Notes: generated from the sequence alone by a model not told the origin. A DNA stretch of 57,550 nt from Burkholderiaceae bacterium (GCA_023954035.1 JAMLIT010000023.1:1-57550); one strand, 5' to 3'. Positions 34,981 to 44,024 are shown, numbered from the stretch's first letter. Translations and numbers: made by a program.

Positions 34981-35667
34981 ATGCCAGACGACGACTTGCT
35001 TGACCGCCTGCGCAGCTTCAAGCGAGACGCCTTTCCGCAGTACCGTCAGCAGTTCAAGTCGCTGGTGGAAGGCGGCCAGCATCCGACCACCTTGTTCATC
35101 GGCTGCTCGGACTCGCGCCTGCTGCCCTACCTGTTGACCGGAGCGGGGCCGGGGGAACTGTTCCTGGTGCGCAACGTCGGTGCGTTCGTGCCGCCCTACG
35201 ACGGTTCCTATGGTCACCACGGCACTGCGGCGGCCATCGAGTTTGCGGTGCTGAACCTGCACGTCAGCCGCATCGTGGTGTGCGGGCACAGCCATTGCGG
35301 CGCGATCAGGGCTTTGTACGAAGGGGTGCCGCCCGAAGCGCACAACCTGCAGCGCTGGCTGGAACTGGGCCGGGATGCAGCGCTTCCGGTCCAGCCCTGT
35401 GAGGAAGCATTTCGCCGCACCGAGCAGCGCGCCGTGGTGCTGCAACTGGGCCGCTTGATGGAATTTCCCATGGTGCGCAGTCGTGTGCTGGCCGGTGAGA
35501 TCAGCTTGCACGGTTGGCACTACGTGATCGAAGAGGGCGAGGTGCACGTCTTTGACGTAGAGACTGGACGTTTTCTTGCGGCCTCGGTGGCCACGCACAG
35601 TGGTACCGGACCCTACGCTCCCTACGTCGAACACGACGGGCAGGTTCTATCGGATGAAAACCCTTAG
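34981..35667 (+). CDS. Beta-class carbonic anhydrase
   Basis: Zinc enzyme of 228 residues interconverting CO2 and bicarbonate. Zn ligands and catalytic dyad are visible in IGCSDSRLLP (Cys and the Asp-Arg dyad near residues 41-47) and VCGHSHCGAI (His and Cys near 101-108). GELFLVRNVGAFVPP and the C-terminal LHGWHYVIEEGEVHVFD are also standard for the family. It lies 17 bases after the parvulin gene, at the end of the apparent nar transcript. A role in bicarbonate supply or pH balance during anaerobic growth is plausible but inferred. Confidence 0.92.
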   Translation: MPDDDLLDRLRSFKRDAFPQYRQQFKSLVEGGQHPTTLFIGCSDSRLLPYLLTGAGPGELFLVRNVGAFVPPYDGSYGHHGTAAAIEFAVLNLHVSRIVVCGHSHCGAIRALYEGVPPEAHNLQRWLELGRDAALPVQPCEEAFRRTEQRAVVLQLGRLMEFPMVRSRVLAGEISLHGWHYVIEEGEVHVFDVETGRFLAASVATHSGTGPYAPYVEHDGQVLSDENP

Positions 35668-35908
35668 TCCGGTAGAAAATTGTAAAAATCTTCTTTGCAA
35701 ACAGTGCGCGCTAAGTGCGCGCCACACTTGAATTCGCCCGCTGACTGCCGCGGGAACTAGCACAAATGGTGAAACCCGTCAGGCACGCCGGCAAGTGCCG
35801 AAAGGGCTAAACTGGCGTCGCTTTCCCAGCCCACTTTTTCCCCGGTGGGTGGACTTCGCCCGACGCGCCTTGCGGCGCGTTTTCGTCACATCACCTACGG
35901 ACTCCACC
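35668..35908 (+). promoter_or_regulatory. Structured leader of nrdJ, candidate cis-regulatory RNA
   Basis: The 241 bases before nrdJ hold a series of stems: CCCGC/GCGGG (35737-35754), GGCAC/GTGCC (35782-35799), CCCAC/GTGGG (35830-35849) and a strong terminator-like hairpin (35863-35883). Between the first two lies an unpaired A-rich stretch (ACTAGCACAAATGGTGAAAC). A noncoding nrdJ-associated RNA motif has been described in the literature; whether this is that motif I cannot test here. It does not show the B12-box of classic cobalamin riboswitches. A promoter may lie near 35675-35710. Confidence 0.5.
35863..35883 (+). terminator. Terminator-like hairpin in the nrdJ leader
   Basis: ACGCGCC-TTGC-GGCGCGT is a perfect 7-bp GC-rich stem followed by TTT (TTTT counting the last arm base). 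It ends about 25 bases before the nrdJ start, so it is placed to attenuate nrdJ rather than to end the carbonic anhydrase gene 195 bases upstream. Confidence 0.6.
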
Positions 35909-38338
35909 ATGAAGAGAGAAGACCTGGGCCGCGCGCAAGACGTCACGGCCATTCAGCCCATCAGCCAAGATGTACTGCAGGAAAAATATCTCAAACCGGG
36001 GGAAACCAGCGTCGACGAGCTGTTTCGGCGCGTTGCACGGGCGCTGGCTTCGGTCGAGGCAGAAGCTGAGCGGGAGAAATACGAAGCGCTGTTCCTGGCC
36101 AACATGCGGGCGGGCGCGATTGGCGCCGGACGCATCATGAGCGCGGCCGGCACGGACATCCAGGCGACGCTGATCAATTGTTTCGTGCAGCCCGTGGGCG
36201 ACTGCATCCAGGGCGTGGACGACGAGGGATTTCCCGGTATTTACGAGGCACTGCGCGAAGCGGCCGAAACGATGCGGCGCGGCGGTGGCGTGGGCTATGA
36301 CTTTTCGCGCATCCGGCCGCGCGGCGCCGAGGTCAAAGGCACTCACTCCATGGCCTCGGGGCCGTGCAGCTACATCAACGTATTCGATCAATCGTGCTCT
36401 ACGGTGGAGAGCGCGGGCGCGCGCCGCGGAGCCCAAATGGGCGTGCTGCGCATCGACCACCCCGACGTGATGGATTTCATCACCGCCAAGCGCACGCCCG
36501 GACGCTGGAACAACTTCAACGTCTCGGTGGGCGTGAGCGACGCCTTTGTCCAGGCGGTGCTGGATGACCAACCCTGGGAACTCGTCCACAAGGCGCGCCC
36601 TGGGGCGACGGTCATGGCGAAGGGGGCCTACCAGCGCGCAGACGGTCGGTGGGTCTATGAGAGCCTGCCGGCGCGTGACCTGTGGGACACGATCATGAAG
36701 TCTACCTACGACTTCGCCGAGCCGGGCATCCTGTTCCTGGACCAGATCAACACCGACAACAACCTGCACTACTGCGAGGACATCAACGCCACCAATCCGT
36801 GTGGCGAGCAGCCTTTGCCCTCGTACGGCTGCTGCGATCTGGGCCCCATCATCCTGACGCGTTTCGTGCGCCACCCCTTCGGTTTCGATGGCGTGCCGGC
36901 GTTCGACTTTGCCGCCTTCGAAAAGTCCGTAGCGCTCCAGGTGCGGGCGCTGGACAACGTGCTGGACGTCACCTTCTGGCCGCTGCCCCAGCAACGCGAC
37001 GAAGCCCACGCCAAGCGCCGCATCGGCGTTGGCTTTACTGGAATGGGCAATACGCTGGCCATGCTCTGTCTGCGTTACGACAAGGAAGAAGGCCGTGCCA
37101 TGGCTGCGCGCATTGCCGAGCACATGCGCAATGCCGCATATTCGGCGTCGGTGGATCTGGCGGTCGAAAAGGGCGCGTTTCCCAAATTCGACGCTGACGG
37201 CTATCTTGCAAAGGGTACTTTTGCCAGCCGCCTTCCCCAGCCCATCCAGGCGCGCATCCGCGCGCATGGCATCCGAAACAGCCATCTGCTCTCCATTGCA
37301 CCCACCGGGACGGTGAGCCTGGCCTTTGCCGACAATGCCTCCAACGGCATCGAGCCGCCGTTCTCCTGGATGTACAAGCGCCGCAAGCGCGAGTCCGATG
37401 GTTCCATGGCCGAATACGCAGTGGAAGACCATGCCTGGCGGCTGTATCGCGAACTGGGCGGTGACGTCAACCAACTGCCCGACTACTTCGTCTCGGCGCT
37501 GGAAATGTCGGCCGAGAGCCACATTGCGATGATGAAGACGGTGCAGCCTTTCGTGGATACGGCCATCTCGAAGACGGTCAACATCCCGGCCGACTACCCT
37601 TACGAAGATTTCAAGGGTCTGTACCTGCAGGCATGGCGTGCCAAGCTCAAGGGCCTGGCGACCTATCGGCCCAACAGCATTCTCGGTTCGGTGCTGGAGA
37701 CGCACGCTGCCGACGATCAGGCGCAGCAAGCGGCGCAAGCGGTTCCCGTGGATCCGATGCGCACCGTCATCGAAAGTCGGCCCAAGGGCGCGCTGTCGGC
37801 GGTGGCCGAAAAAGTGGATTACTGGACGCAGGAGGGGCAAAAGCGTCTGTATCTCGTGGTTTCCTTCCTGCCCGTGCAGGACCCGGAAACGGGGGGACTC
37901 ATTGACCGTGCCATTGAATTTTTCATGCCTGTGGGGCAGAGCGGCGAGTCGCAGCAGTGGGTGACGTCGAGCATGCGCCTGCTTTCGCTGGCTGCGCGCG
38001 GCGGCTTTCTTGAGCGGGCCCTCAGCGACATGCGCAAGGTGGCCTGGGACCGCGGCCCCGTGCGGCTGGGAACGTACCAAAAGGCGGACGGCACCTTGGT
38101 GCCCATGTGGCACGACTCCGAAGTCGCTGCCATCGCCTACGCCATTCAAAATATCCTGGCGCGGCGCGCCCGGCCCTTGGCCGGCGACGAAGATCTCTTG
38201 GCCGGCGAAAGCGCGCTCAGCGCCGTCTCGCCCGTCATGGCCGGCAAAAAGTGCAGTGAATGCGGGGCCCACGCCATGATTCGCAAGGACGGCTGCGACT
38301 ACTGCACCCAGTGCGGCCATCTGGGCAGCTGCGGCTGA
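35909..38338 (+). CDS. nrdJ: Adenosylcobalamin-dependent (class II) ribonucleotide reductase
   Basis: Oxygen-independent ribonucleoside-diphosphate reductase of 809 residues using adenosylcobalamin as radical source. Motifs: [11 protein letters not shown] (substrate-site cysteine), the glycine-rich [28 protein letters not shown] with the active-site Cys/Glu, and [16 protein letters not shown]. The C-terminus has a zinc-ribbon-like CSECG plus CDYCTQCG, common in NrdJ. The ATG at 35909 is chosen; the frame extends 38 codons upstream through the terminator hairpin without homology. No nrdA/B genes are adjacent. It suits DNA synthesis under the anaerobic conditions served by the nar genes upstream. 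Confidence 0.95.
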   Translation: MKREDLGRAQDVTAIQPISQDVLQEKYLKPGETSVDELFRRVARALASVEAEAEREKYEALFLANMRAGAIGAGRIMSAAGTDIQATLINCFVQPVGDCIQGVDDEGFPGIYEALREAAETMRRGGGVGYDFSRIRPRGAEVKGTHSMASGPCSYINVFDQSCSTVESAGARRGAQMGVLRIDHPDVMDFITAKRTPGRWNNFNVSVGVSDAFVQAVLDDQPWELVHKARPGATVMAKGAYQRADGRWVYESLPARDLWDTIMKSTYDFAEPGILFLDQINTDNNLHYCEDINATNPCGEQPLPSYGCCDLGPIILTRFVRHPFGFDGVPAFDFAAFEKSVALQVRALDNVLDVTFWPLPQQRDEAHAKRRIGVGFTGMGNTLAMLCLRYDKEEGRAMAARIAEHMRNAAYSASVDLAVEKGAFPKFDADGYLAKGTFASRLPQPIQARIRAHGIRNSHLLSIAPTGTVSLAFADNASNGIEPPFSWMYKRRKRESDGSMAEYAVEDHAWRLYRELGGDVNQLPDYFVSALEMSAESHIAMMKTVQPFVDTAISKTVNIPADYPYEDFKGLYLQAWRAKLKGLATYRPNSILGSVLETHAADDQAQQAAQAVPVDPMRTVIESRPKGALSAVAEKVDYWTQEGQKRLYLVVSFLPVQDPETGGLIDRAIEFFMPVGQSGESQQWVTSSMRLLSLAARGGFLERALSDMRKVAWDRGPVRLGTYQKADGTLVPMWHDSEVAAIAYAIQNILARRARPLAGDEDLLAGESALSAVSPVMAGKKCSECGAHAMIRKDGCDYCTQCGHLGSCG

Positions 38339-38354
38339 AGCCGGCGCGTCGCGC

Positions 38355-39659
38355 GTGCCGCCCGGTCCGCCGGCTCCCTCCAAACCTTCGGCCGAGGCCC
38401 GCGCCCGGCTGGATCTGCGCTGGCGTCTTGCGCACCTGCTGATCGCTCCGCACCGCCTGGCGTTTTTTCTGGGCTTGCTCGTCTTGGCTGCAAGCTCGCT
38501 GTGGTGGACGCTGGTGCAGGCGGTGCGCGCGACCGGCGCAGCGCCGATGGAGCCCGCGCTTCCTGCAGCTTTGGTGCACGGCGCGCTCATGGTGTTTGGC
38601 TTTTTCCCGCTGTTCTTCTCGGGTTTTCTGTTCACCGCCGGGCCCAAGTGGCTGCGGGTGCCGCCCTGGCCGGTACGCAGCTTGCTGCCGCCCTGGATCC
38701 TGCTCGCGCTCGGCTGGCTTGCCTGGCTGCTGGGCGCGCAATGGCATCCGGCGCTGGCGCTTGCCGGGACCTTTTTGGCCGCCTTCGGTATGGCGTGGGT
38801 CAGCGGGCTGTTCTGGCGTTTGCTGGGGCAGAGCCAGGTCGAAGACCGTGTGCATGCGCGCCTCCTTGCCGCAGCCTTCGCGGTCGGCACGGTGTGCGTC
38901 GCCGGCCTGGCGCTGGCGCTGGCGCTGGGCGCAGACCGGGGCGCGCGCCGGTTCGTCCTTACCGGGCTCTGGGGGTTGGACGCCATGGTCTTTGTGACTG
39001 TGGCGCACCGCATGCTCCCCTTTTTCTCCCTGCCCTCTGACCATGGCGCGGGCGGTGACAACCCGTGGGGGACGCTGGGCTTGCTGGCGGGTGCGGCCAC
39101 TTTTGAAGCGCTGGCGGTCTGGATGGAAGCGGTGGTGCCGTACGGGTCGCCCTGGGATCTTGGCTGGGGGCTGCTGCATGGATGGGTGGAATGCGCAGTG
39201 GGTACGGTGCTGCTCTGGCGCGCGTGGGGCTGGGCGCGACGCCAGAGCCTGCGCAACCGCCTGCTGCGCATGTTTTTTCTGGGTTTCGTTTGGCTGGGCC
39301 TGGCCTTTCTTCTGCACGGCGCGTCGCGCTGGCTCGCCCTGGCGGGCGCGCCGCAGTGGAGCCTGGGCGCCACGCACGCGCTTGGCATGGGGTGCTTCGC
39401 TTCGCTGATGCTGGCCATGGTGACGCGGGTGTCCGCAGGACACAGTGGTCGGGCGCAGGTGGCGGACGCGACGGTATGGGCGTTGTTCGGTCTGCTCCAG
39501 GCGGCGGTGGTCTTGCGCCTGATGGCGGTGCCCGCAGAATCGGCAGCGCCTAGCCTGCTCTTGCTCTCTGCCGTGCTGTGGGTGGCGGCTGTCCTGCCGT
39601 GGGCGGTGCGGCTTGGCTCCTGGTACGGCCGGCTGCGCCCCGACGGGCGCGCCGGGTGA
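38355..39659 (+). CDS. nnrS: NnrS family haem-copper membrane protein
   Basis: Polytopic membrane protein of 434 residues with about twelve hydrophobic segments, matching NnrS, a haem- and copper-containing protein that protects against nitric-oxide stress in denitrifiers. Conserved His-bearing stretches are HGALMVFGFFPLFFSGF, AGPKWLRVP, FVTVAHRMLPFFS and TRVSAGHSGR. The start is a GTG at 38355, 16 bases after nrdJ, so the two genes are probably cotranscribed. Its presence beside nrdJ and nar genes fits a low-oxygen, NO-exposed lifestyle. The N-terminal 20 residues are Pro-rich and cytoplasmic. Confidence 0.9.
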   Translation: MPPGPPAPSKPSAEARARLDLRWRLAHLLIAPHRLAFFLGLLVLAASSLWWTLVQAVRATGAAPMEPALPAALVHGALMVFGFFPLFFSGFLFTAGPKWLRVPPWPVRSLLPPWILLALGWLAWLLGAQWHPALALAGTFLAAFGMAWVSGLFWRLLGQSQVEDRVHARLLAAAFAVGTVCVAGLALALALGADRGARRFVLTGLWGLDAMVFVTVAHRMLPFFSLPSDHGAGGDNPWGTLGLLAGAATFEALAVWMEAVVPYGSPWDLGWGLLHGWVECAVGTVLLWRAWGWARRQSLRNRLLRMFFLGFVWLGLAFLLHGASRWLALAGAPQWSLGATHALGMGCFASLMLAMVTRVSAGHSGRAQVADATVWALFGLLQAAVVLRLMAVPAESAAPSLLLLSAVLWVAAVLPWAVRLGSWYGRLRPDGRAG

Positions 39660-39661
39660 CA

Positions 39662-40309
39662 ATGGCGCCCATGCACGACCCCGCCACCCACGCCGCTTTC
39701 GCGTCCGGCCAGGAATGCGCGGCCTTTGCAGCGGCGCTGATGCAGGCGCGCCAGACCATTTTGCCCAAACGTCTGGGCGAGCCCGGGCCGACGTCGGCGC
39801 AGTTGGCGCACATCGTCGCCGGCGCGGCGCATGCGCCCGACCATGGCCAATTGCTGCCGTGGCGGCTGGTGCAGGTGCCCGCTGCGGCCAGGCCCGCACT
39901 GGCCGAAGCCTTTGCGCAGGCGCTGCAGGAGCGCGACGCACTGGCCACACCCGAGCAGTTGGCGCAGGCACGCGAAAAGGCTTTTCGTTCTCCGGTGCTG
40001 TTGCTGGTGGTGGTTGATCTGCTCTGCGGCGACCCCGAGATCGAGGCCGCCGAACGCATGGTGTCGGCCGGCTGCGCGGTGCAAAACCTGCTGTTGATGG
40101 CAACTGCCCTGGGTTTTGGCTCGGCGCTGACCAGCGGCAAGGCGCTGTCTTCCGCTCCACTGCGCACGCTGTTTGGGCTCGCATCCAGCCAACAGGCGCT
40201 TTGTTTCGTCAACATCGGCACCGTGGTCGCGCCCAAACGGGCTCGGTTTCGGCCGTCTCCGGACGCCTATTTCAGCGTGCTGCAAGCGCCTCCGCCGACC
40301 GCCTCCTGA
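39662..40309 (+). CDS. YdjA-like FMN nitroreductase
   Basis: Nitroreductase-family flavoprotein of 215 residues. The arrangement resembles the YdjA subgroup: an N-terminal loop LPKRLGEPGP, then AGAAHAPDHGQLLPWRLVQVP near residues 52-72 with the FMN/NADPH-binding PDHGxLxPWR pattern, a short mid-region, and LLMATALGFGSALTSGKAL near the C-terminus. It would reduce nitro compounds or quinones with NAD(P)H. The ATG at 39662 starts two bases after the nnrS stop; a second ATG three codons later is an alternative. Likely in the nrdJ-nnrS transcript. Confidence 0.85.
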   Translation: MAPMHDPATHAAFASGQECAAFAAALMQARQTILPKRLGEPGPTSAQLAHIVAGAAHAPDHGQLLPWRLVQVPAAARPALAEAFAQALQERDALATPEQLAQAREKAFRSPVLLLVVVDLLCGDPEIEAAERMVSAGCAVQNLLLMATALGFGSALTSGKALSSAPLRTLFGLASSQQALCFVNIGTVVAPKRARFRPSPDAYFSVLQAPPPTAS

Positions 40310-40344
40310 ACGAGCCCCGTTTTCTGAACTTTGGAAACCAAGCC

Positions 40345-40749
40345 ATGGAAATTTCCCGTTTCGACGACCTTTTACAGGCTGCCCATGCGCAGCCCCTACC
40401 GCAACGCCTGTTGTTCGTATTTGCCGGTGTGGAACTGCCCGACGACGCGACGCCCGAGCAGCGCGAGCGCTTCGCGCAGGGCGAAGGGGGTGCGCTGGTG
40501 CCGCAGATGTGTGTCGACAAGGCACCGGACGATCTGGTGTCCTTTGATGCCCTCGTTGAGGAAGCCGCCCAGTTTGGCAAGGACTGGACCCTGGTGTTTG
40601 CTGCGGCCCTGTCGGGCAACGTCGGCCATGCGCCCACCAGCGACGACGCCCAGGCGCCGCTGGAGCGCATGGTGGACGCCGTCAAGCGCGGCGTGCATTC
40701 GGGTTTGATTCCGTTTGACCGCACGGGTCACGCCGTGCGGATTGACTGA
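40345..40749 (+). CDS. Small conserved protein downstream of nrdJ cluster
   Basis: Acidic soluble protein of 134 residues with no signal peptide or membrane segment. I recall close homologues in Comamonadaceae databases labelled 'ribonucleotide reductase subunit alpha', but the sequence shows no RNR motif, so that label is probably transferred from context. Conserved-looking stretches are RLLFVFAGVELPDDATPEQ, GALVPQMCVDKAP and GLIPFDRTGHAVRID. It starts 35 bases after the nitroreductase gene. Function unknown; the location beside nrdJ is the only hint. Confidence 0.75.
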   Translation: MEISRFDDLLQAAHAQPLPQRLLFVFAGVELPDDATPEQRERFAQGEGGALVPQMCVDKAPDDLVSFDALVEEAAQFGKDWTLVFAAALSGNVGHAPTSDDAQAPLERMVDAVKRGVHSGLIPFDRTGHAVRID

Positions 40750-40751
40750 GC

Positions 40752-41300
40752 GTGCCGCGCGGCACCCCCTTGCCCGGTTTTGGCGCCCCCGCCGTAGGCT
40801 TCGATACCCCATTCGAAATGCTGCTGGCATGCCACGAGCGCGTAAAGCGCTCGCTGGCACTGCAGCAGCGCCTGCGAGCGTACCTGCAAACCACGGGCTG
40901 CGACGATTCGGCGCGCAGCGCAGCGCGGGACGTACTGCGCTATTTCGACATCGCTGCGCCCCTGCACCATGAAGACGAGGAGCGCCATGTGTTCCCCGCG
41001 CTGCAGGCAGTGCAGGACGAAGGCTTGCGGGCTGCAGTTGCCCGCCTGCAGGATGAGCATGTCGCCATGGCCCTGCGCTGGACGCGGGCCCGCAGCGCCT
41101 TGCTGGCGCTCGCGGACGCAAGCATCACGCAGTTTTCGGAAGAGCAGGTGGCGGCGCTCGCTGCTTTTGCTGCCGGCTACGCGGAGCACATTCAGGTTGA
41201 AGAATCGCTGGTGTACCCAGCGGCGCGGGCAGCCATGGACGAAGCTGCGCTTCAAGCCATGGCGCAGGACATGCGCCAACGCCGTGGTGCACCGCAATAA
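40752..41300 (+). CDS. Hemerythrin HHE-domain protein
   Basis: Four-helix hemerythrin-like protein of 182 residues with a di-iron centre. Metal-ligand motifs are CHERVKRS (first His, about residue 28), HHEDEERHVFP (near 73-83), LQDEHVAMALRW and YAEHIQVEESLVYP, in the HHE order. Such proteins bind O2 or NO or handle iron in low-oxygen conditions. Start is a GTG at 40752, two bases after the preceding stop, so it belongs to the same transcript. It is the last gene of the nrdJ-nnrS group; a repeat copy follows immediately. Confidence 0.87.
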   Translation: MPRGTPLPGFGAPAVGFDTPFEMLLACHERVKRSLALQQRLRAYLQTTGCDDSARSAARDVLRYFDIAAPLHHEDEERHVFPALQAVQDEGLRAAVARLQDEHVAMALRWTRARSALLALADASITQFSEEQVAALAAFAAGYAEHIQVEESLVYPAARAAMDEAALQAMAQDMRQRRGAPQ

Positions 41301-41365
41301 TTGCTATTGATTTAGGAGCTATAAACGATTATGGGATAAGCGCTATAGCCAATTTTTATCCAAAA
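41301..41365 (+). repeat. Palindromic repeat copy G
   Basis: GAGCTATAAACGATTATG, then GGATAAGCGCTATAGCC and AATTTTTATCC. It lies between the converging hemerythrin and DUF3567 genes, ending 6 bases short of the DUF3567 stop codon. Confidence 0.8.
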
Positions 41366-41371
41366 AACCCT

Positions 41372-41662
41372 TCAATGCACCACCACCGGGTGCTGCGCAA
41401 GCCCGGTATAGCCTTCCAGCGTGTCTTCCACCTCTTCCTGTGTCGGCGCGTCGCGCTGCCAGGCCAGGATCTGCAGCTGGAACATCTCAGCCCAGGAGCC
41501 GTCGAGGTAGACCTCCTTGCCGGTGCGTTTGTCGACAATTTCAAAACCGTGGCGCGCCAATTGCAGCGGCGCCGGCCCGTCGTGGGAGGCATCCTCCACG
41601 CGGTCGGCATCGGGCAGCATGTGCACCACCACAAAAGAATCCGAGTCGTAGAGCATGTTCAT
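41372..41662 (-). CDS. DUF3567 family small protein
   Basis: Soluble protein of 96 residues of the betaproteobacterial DUF3567 group, function unknown. It starts MNMLYDSDSFVVVHMLPDA and carries the family pattern HGFEIVDKRTGKEVYLDG, then a helical EMFQLQILAW and a Glu-rich TQEEVEDTLEGY. No signal peptide or metal motif is seen. The ATG at 41662 has GGAGGAA upstream, which decides against an extension of 19 codons. The preceding 130 bases before the DUF3108 gene hold no recognisable feature. Confidence 0.8.
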   Translation of the reverse strand: MNMLYDSDSFVVVHMLPDADRVEDASHDGPAPLQLARHGFEIVDKRTGKEVYLDGSWAEMFQLQILAWQRDAPTQEEVEDTLEGYTGLAQHPVVVH

Positions 41663-41792
41663 GGCGTTCCTCCTGCGCTTGTAGTCATTGTCAGATGGAA
41701 TCGATGCGCCAGAGTTCAAGCGCCTATACGTTCTACACGCATTGTCTGTTTGCGCCTACAGCGGTGCTTCGCCAGGTCGGCGGGCGACGCAC

Positions 41793-42929
41793 TCAGGGCG
41801 CCTCGTGCTCGCTCAGGTTCAGTTCGACAAAGTCGCCGTTGGCCTCGGTGATGCGGATGCGCGCGGGCAGGTAGCCCAGCGCGGGCGCAAGCCATAGCTG
41901 GGCCTTCTGGTCGTAGTCGCGTCGCGGCGGGCGCTGCAATTGCACGGTGCGCATCGTGCCTGCGGGGAGTTCTAGGGTGTCTTCACCCTCGACGGTGAAG
42001 GTCCAGACGTCGGCCGCGCGGGCGCTCACCGTCGTCATCGCGATCTGCGCGCCTGTGGGGTAGCGCTCGGGCGCGGCAGCCAGCATGCTCGCCAGTTGCA
42101 GGAATACGCTCAGCCGGTCCTGCGCGCCCGGTTCGATCGGTGCGGCCGGCGTGTTCGCGCTGAAAGTCACCTGCCCCTTGGCAAAGTCGAAATGCGCGGC
42201 GCGCTCGCTGCGCGAGCGGTCGCCAAAGCGCCGCGGCTGCAGGCCGCGTTCGGTAACGCTGCCGACGCTGCTTTGCGATCGCGACCCGAGAAAGATCACT
42301 TTTACTTCCTGGTGGGCGCTGTAGCTGGTGGCGTCGTGCTGCCACAGCAGCTCGGCGTGCGCGTTGTAGCCAAAGCCGCGGGCCTTTCCGGTGACATCGA
42401 AACGCAGGCGCGCCGGTGGCGGAAGCTTCACCGGTGCGACGTCTGCGTCGGCCGGAGCAGAGCGCTCTGGCGCGGAGGCGGGGGCGGGGGTTGGCGCTGC
42501 TGCGGCCGGACGCTCGCCATCGGGCCGCCCGGGCGGGGGCGTGGGCGCCTCCTGCGGCTCGGCCGCCACGGCGGGCGCCTGCTCCCCGCCCGCCGCGTCC
42601 AGGGCCAGCAGTTCGCTGTCGCTAGGCGCCACCCAGACCGGAGCCACAGGCACTGGCGGCGCCGCGACGGGTGCAGGAGTCGGCGCGGGTGCCTTGTTGC
42701 GCCTAGCGGTCGGTGCCGTGCTCAGCGTCGTGGGCCGGCGGGGCGCAGCGCGGGTCACGGGCGCCGGCGCGGTCTGCACTGGGACCGGGGCACTGAGCGT
42801 GCGGGTCACAAACACCGGCGGCGCGGTGCCAGCGGCGCGGCGCACGCCGGCCGAGGCGCCCGAGAGCAGCAGGGCATGCAGTGCGAGCACCAGCGCAGTG
42901 AGCAGGACGAGCAGGCGCTTGGGGATCAT
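41793..42929 (-). CDS. DUF3108 protein with proline-rich N-terminal spacer
   Basis: Membrane-anchored or exported protein of 378 residues. An N-terminal hydrophobic helix (about residues 3-23) is followed by a long Pro/Ala-rich spacer (about 35-170) reminiscent of TonB, and then a DUF3108 domain (about 175-370) with LRFDVTGKARGF near its start and ending in ARIRITEANGDFVELNLSE. DUF3108 domains are beta-rich periplasmic modules of unknown function. The ATG at 42929 is preferred; an upstream TTG at 42944 adds five residues. It is divergent from the FAH gene across about 105 bases. Confidence 0.82.
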   Translation of the reverse strand: MIPKRLLVLLTALVLALHALLLSGASAGVRRAAGTAPPVFVTRTLSAPVPVQTAPAPVTRAAPRRPTTLSTAPTARRNKAPAPTPAPVAAPPVPVAPVWVAPSDSELLALDAAGGEQAPAVAAEPQEAPTPPPGRPDGERPAAAAPTPAPASAPERSAPADADVAPVKLPPPARLRFDVTGKARGFGYNAHAELLWQHDATSYSAHQEVKVIFLGSRSQSSVGSVTERGLQPRRFGDRSRSERAAHFDFAKGQVTFSANTPAAPIEPGAQDRLSVFLQLASMLAAAPERYPTGAQIAMTTVSARAADVWTFTVEGEDTLELPAGTMRTVQLQRPPRRDYDQKAQLWLAPALGYLPARIRITEANGDFVELNLSEHEAP

Positions 42930-43034
42930 GGAGGGAGTGGGCAAGACCTGCTGACGTTACCACCGCCGGCCGGCTCGCGTACCATGCGGCGTCTTGCGCG
43001 CTGGCAACCTGCCACAGCCATTTTTTCACGCTCC

Positions 43035-44024
43035 ATGAAGCTCGCTACCTTGAACGACGGTTCGCGCGACGGCCAGTTGGTCGTCGTCTCGCGCGATCTC
43101 GCCCAGGCCCATTACGCCACCGGCATCGCCAACCGCCTGCAGCAGGTGCTGGAAGACTGGGGATTTTTCGCCCCGCAACTACAGGACCTGTCGGACGCGC
43201 TGAACGCCGGCCGCACCCACCACGCCTTTCCCTTGGATCCGCAGCAGTGCCTGGCGCCGCTGCCGCGTGCTTACCAGTGCCTGCAGCGTGCCGAGTCATT
43301 GAGTGAAGAGACTGCGGCACGCGCCGGCATGCCCGACATGGTTCAGCTTGCCGGCGACGCAATGCTGGGCGCCTGCGCCGATATCGCTGCTGGCAGCACG
43401 GCCATGGAGATGGATTTCGGCGCTGGCCTGGCGGTCATCACCGGCGACATTGCCGCTGCCAGCACGCCGGCCCAGGCACTCGATGGCGTGCGCCTTGTGA
43501 TGCTGGCCAACACCCTCAGCCTGCGGGCGCTGGAGGCACGCGAACGCGCCGCAGGCCTGGGGCCGCTTCTCAGCCGGCCGGCGACGGCTTTCAGTCCGGT
43601 GGCAGTGACACTGGACGAACTCGGCGCCGCCTGGGACGGCGGGCGTATCGCGCTGGCGCTGCAGGTCGGGCTGAACGGCCGCAAGTTCGGTCTGTGCGAC
43701 GGCGTGGCTGGCATGCCCTGGGGGTTTGGCGAGCTTATCGCCCACGCCGCCTGCACGCGCCCGGTGCGCGCCGGCAGCATCGTCTGCAGCGGCCCCTTGG
43801 CCACAGCCGCTGGGCCGCTCGCCCAGGGCCGCGCGGAGTCGGCGCGCGGCTTCAGCAGCATGCAAGCCAAGCGCCGGGCCGAAGCGCAGGAGGCGGGGCA
43901 AGCCAGCACCGGCTACCTGCAACCGGGCGACGTGCTGCGCATGGAGATGAAAGGCAGCAGTGGTGCCAGCCTGTTTGGCGCCATTGAACAGGCCGTGGCC
44001 GAGGCCGCGCCATGGCCGCAATGA
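43035..44024 (+). CDS. Fumarylacetoacetate hydrolase (FAH) family protein
   Basis: FAH-superfamily enzyme of 329 residues with an N-terminal FAH_N-like domain (MKLATLNDGSRDGQLVVVS) and a metal-dependent C-terminal fold. Metal-binding acidic residues lie in MEMDFGAGLAVITGDI and the later GDVLRMEMKG. In Burkholderiales similar proteins hydrolyse fumarylacetoacetate or related 2-oxo compounds in aromatic or tyrosine breakdown; no such pathway gene is adjacent, so the substrate is open. The next gene, a methyltransferase, overlaps its end by 13 bases. Confidence 0.85.
   Translation: MKLATLNDGSRDGQLVVVSRDLAQAHYATGIANRLQQVLEDWGFFAPQLQDLSDALNAGRTHHAFPLDPQQCLAPLPRAYQCLQRAESLSEETAARAGMPDMVQLAGDAMLGACADIAAGSTAMEMDFGAGLAVITGDIAAASTPAQALDGVRLVMLANTLSLRALEARERAAGLGPLLSRPATAFSPVAVTLDELGAAWDGGRIALALQVGLNGRKFGLCDGVAGMPWGFGELIAHAACTRPVRAGSIVCSGPLATAAGPLAQGRAESARGFSSMQAKRRAEAQEAGQASTGYLQPGDVLRMEMKGSSGASLFGAIEQAVAEAAPWPQ

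Noticed and set aside
35700-35740. A possible eighth copy of the palindromic repeat upstream of nrdJ
   Set aside because: It shares GCGCTAA and CACTTGAATT with other copies but lacks the head and the GGATAAGCGCT core; too diverged to call.
35761-35820. Classic cobalamin riboswitch upstream of nrdJ
   Set aside because: The B12 box and its usual core elements are not visible; only generic stems are seen.
35891-40525. Very long minus-strand open frame spanning nrdJ, nnrS and the nitroreductase gene
   Set aside because: It crosses three well-supported plus-strand genes and shows low-complexity composition; a codon-bias artefact.
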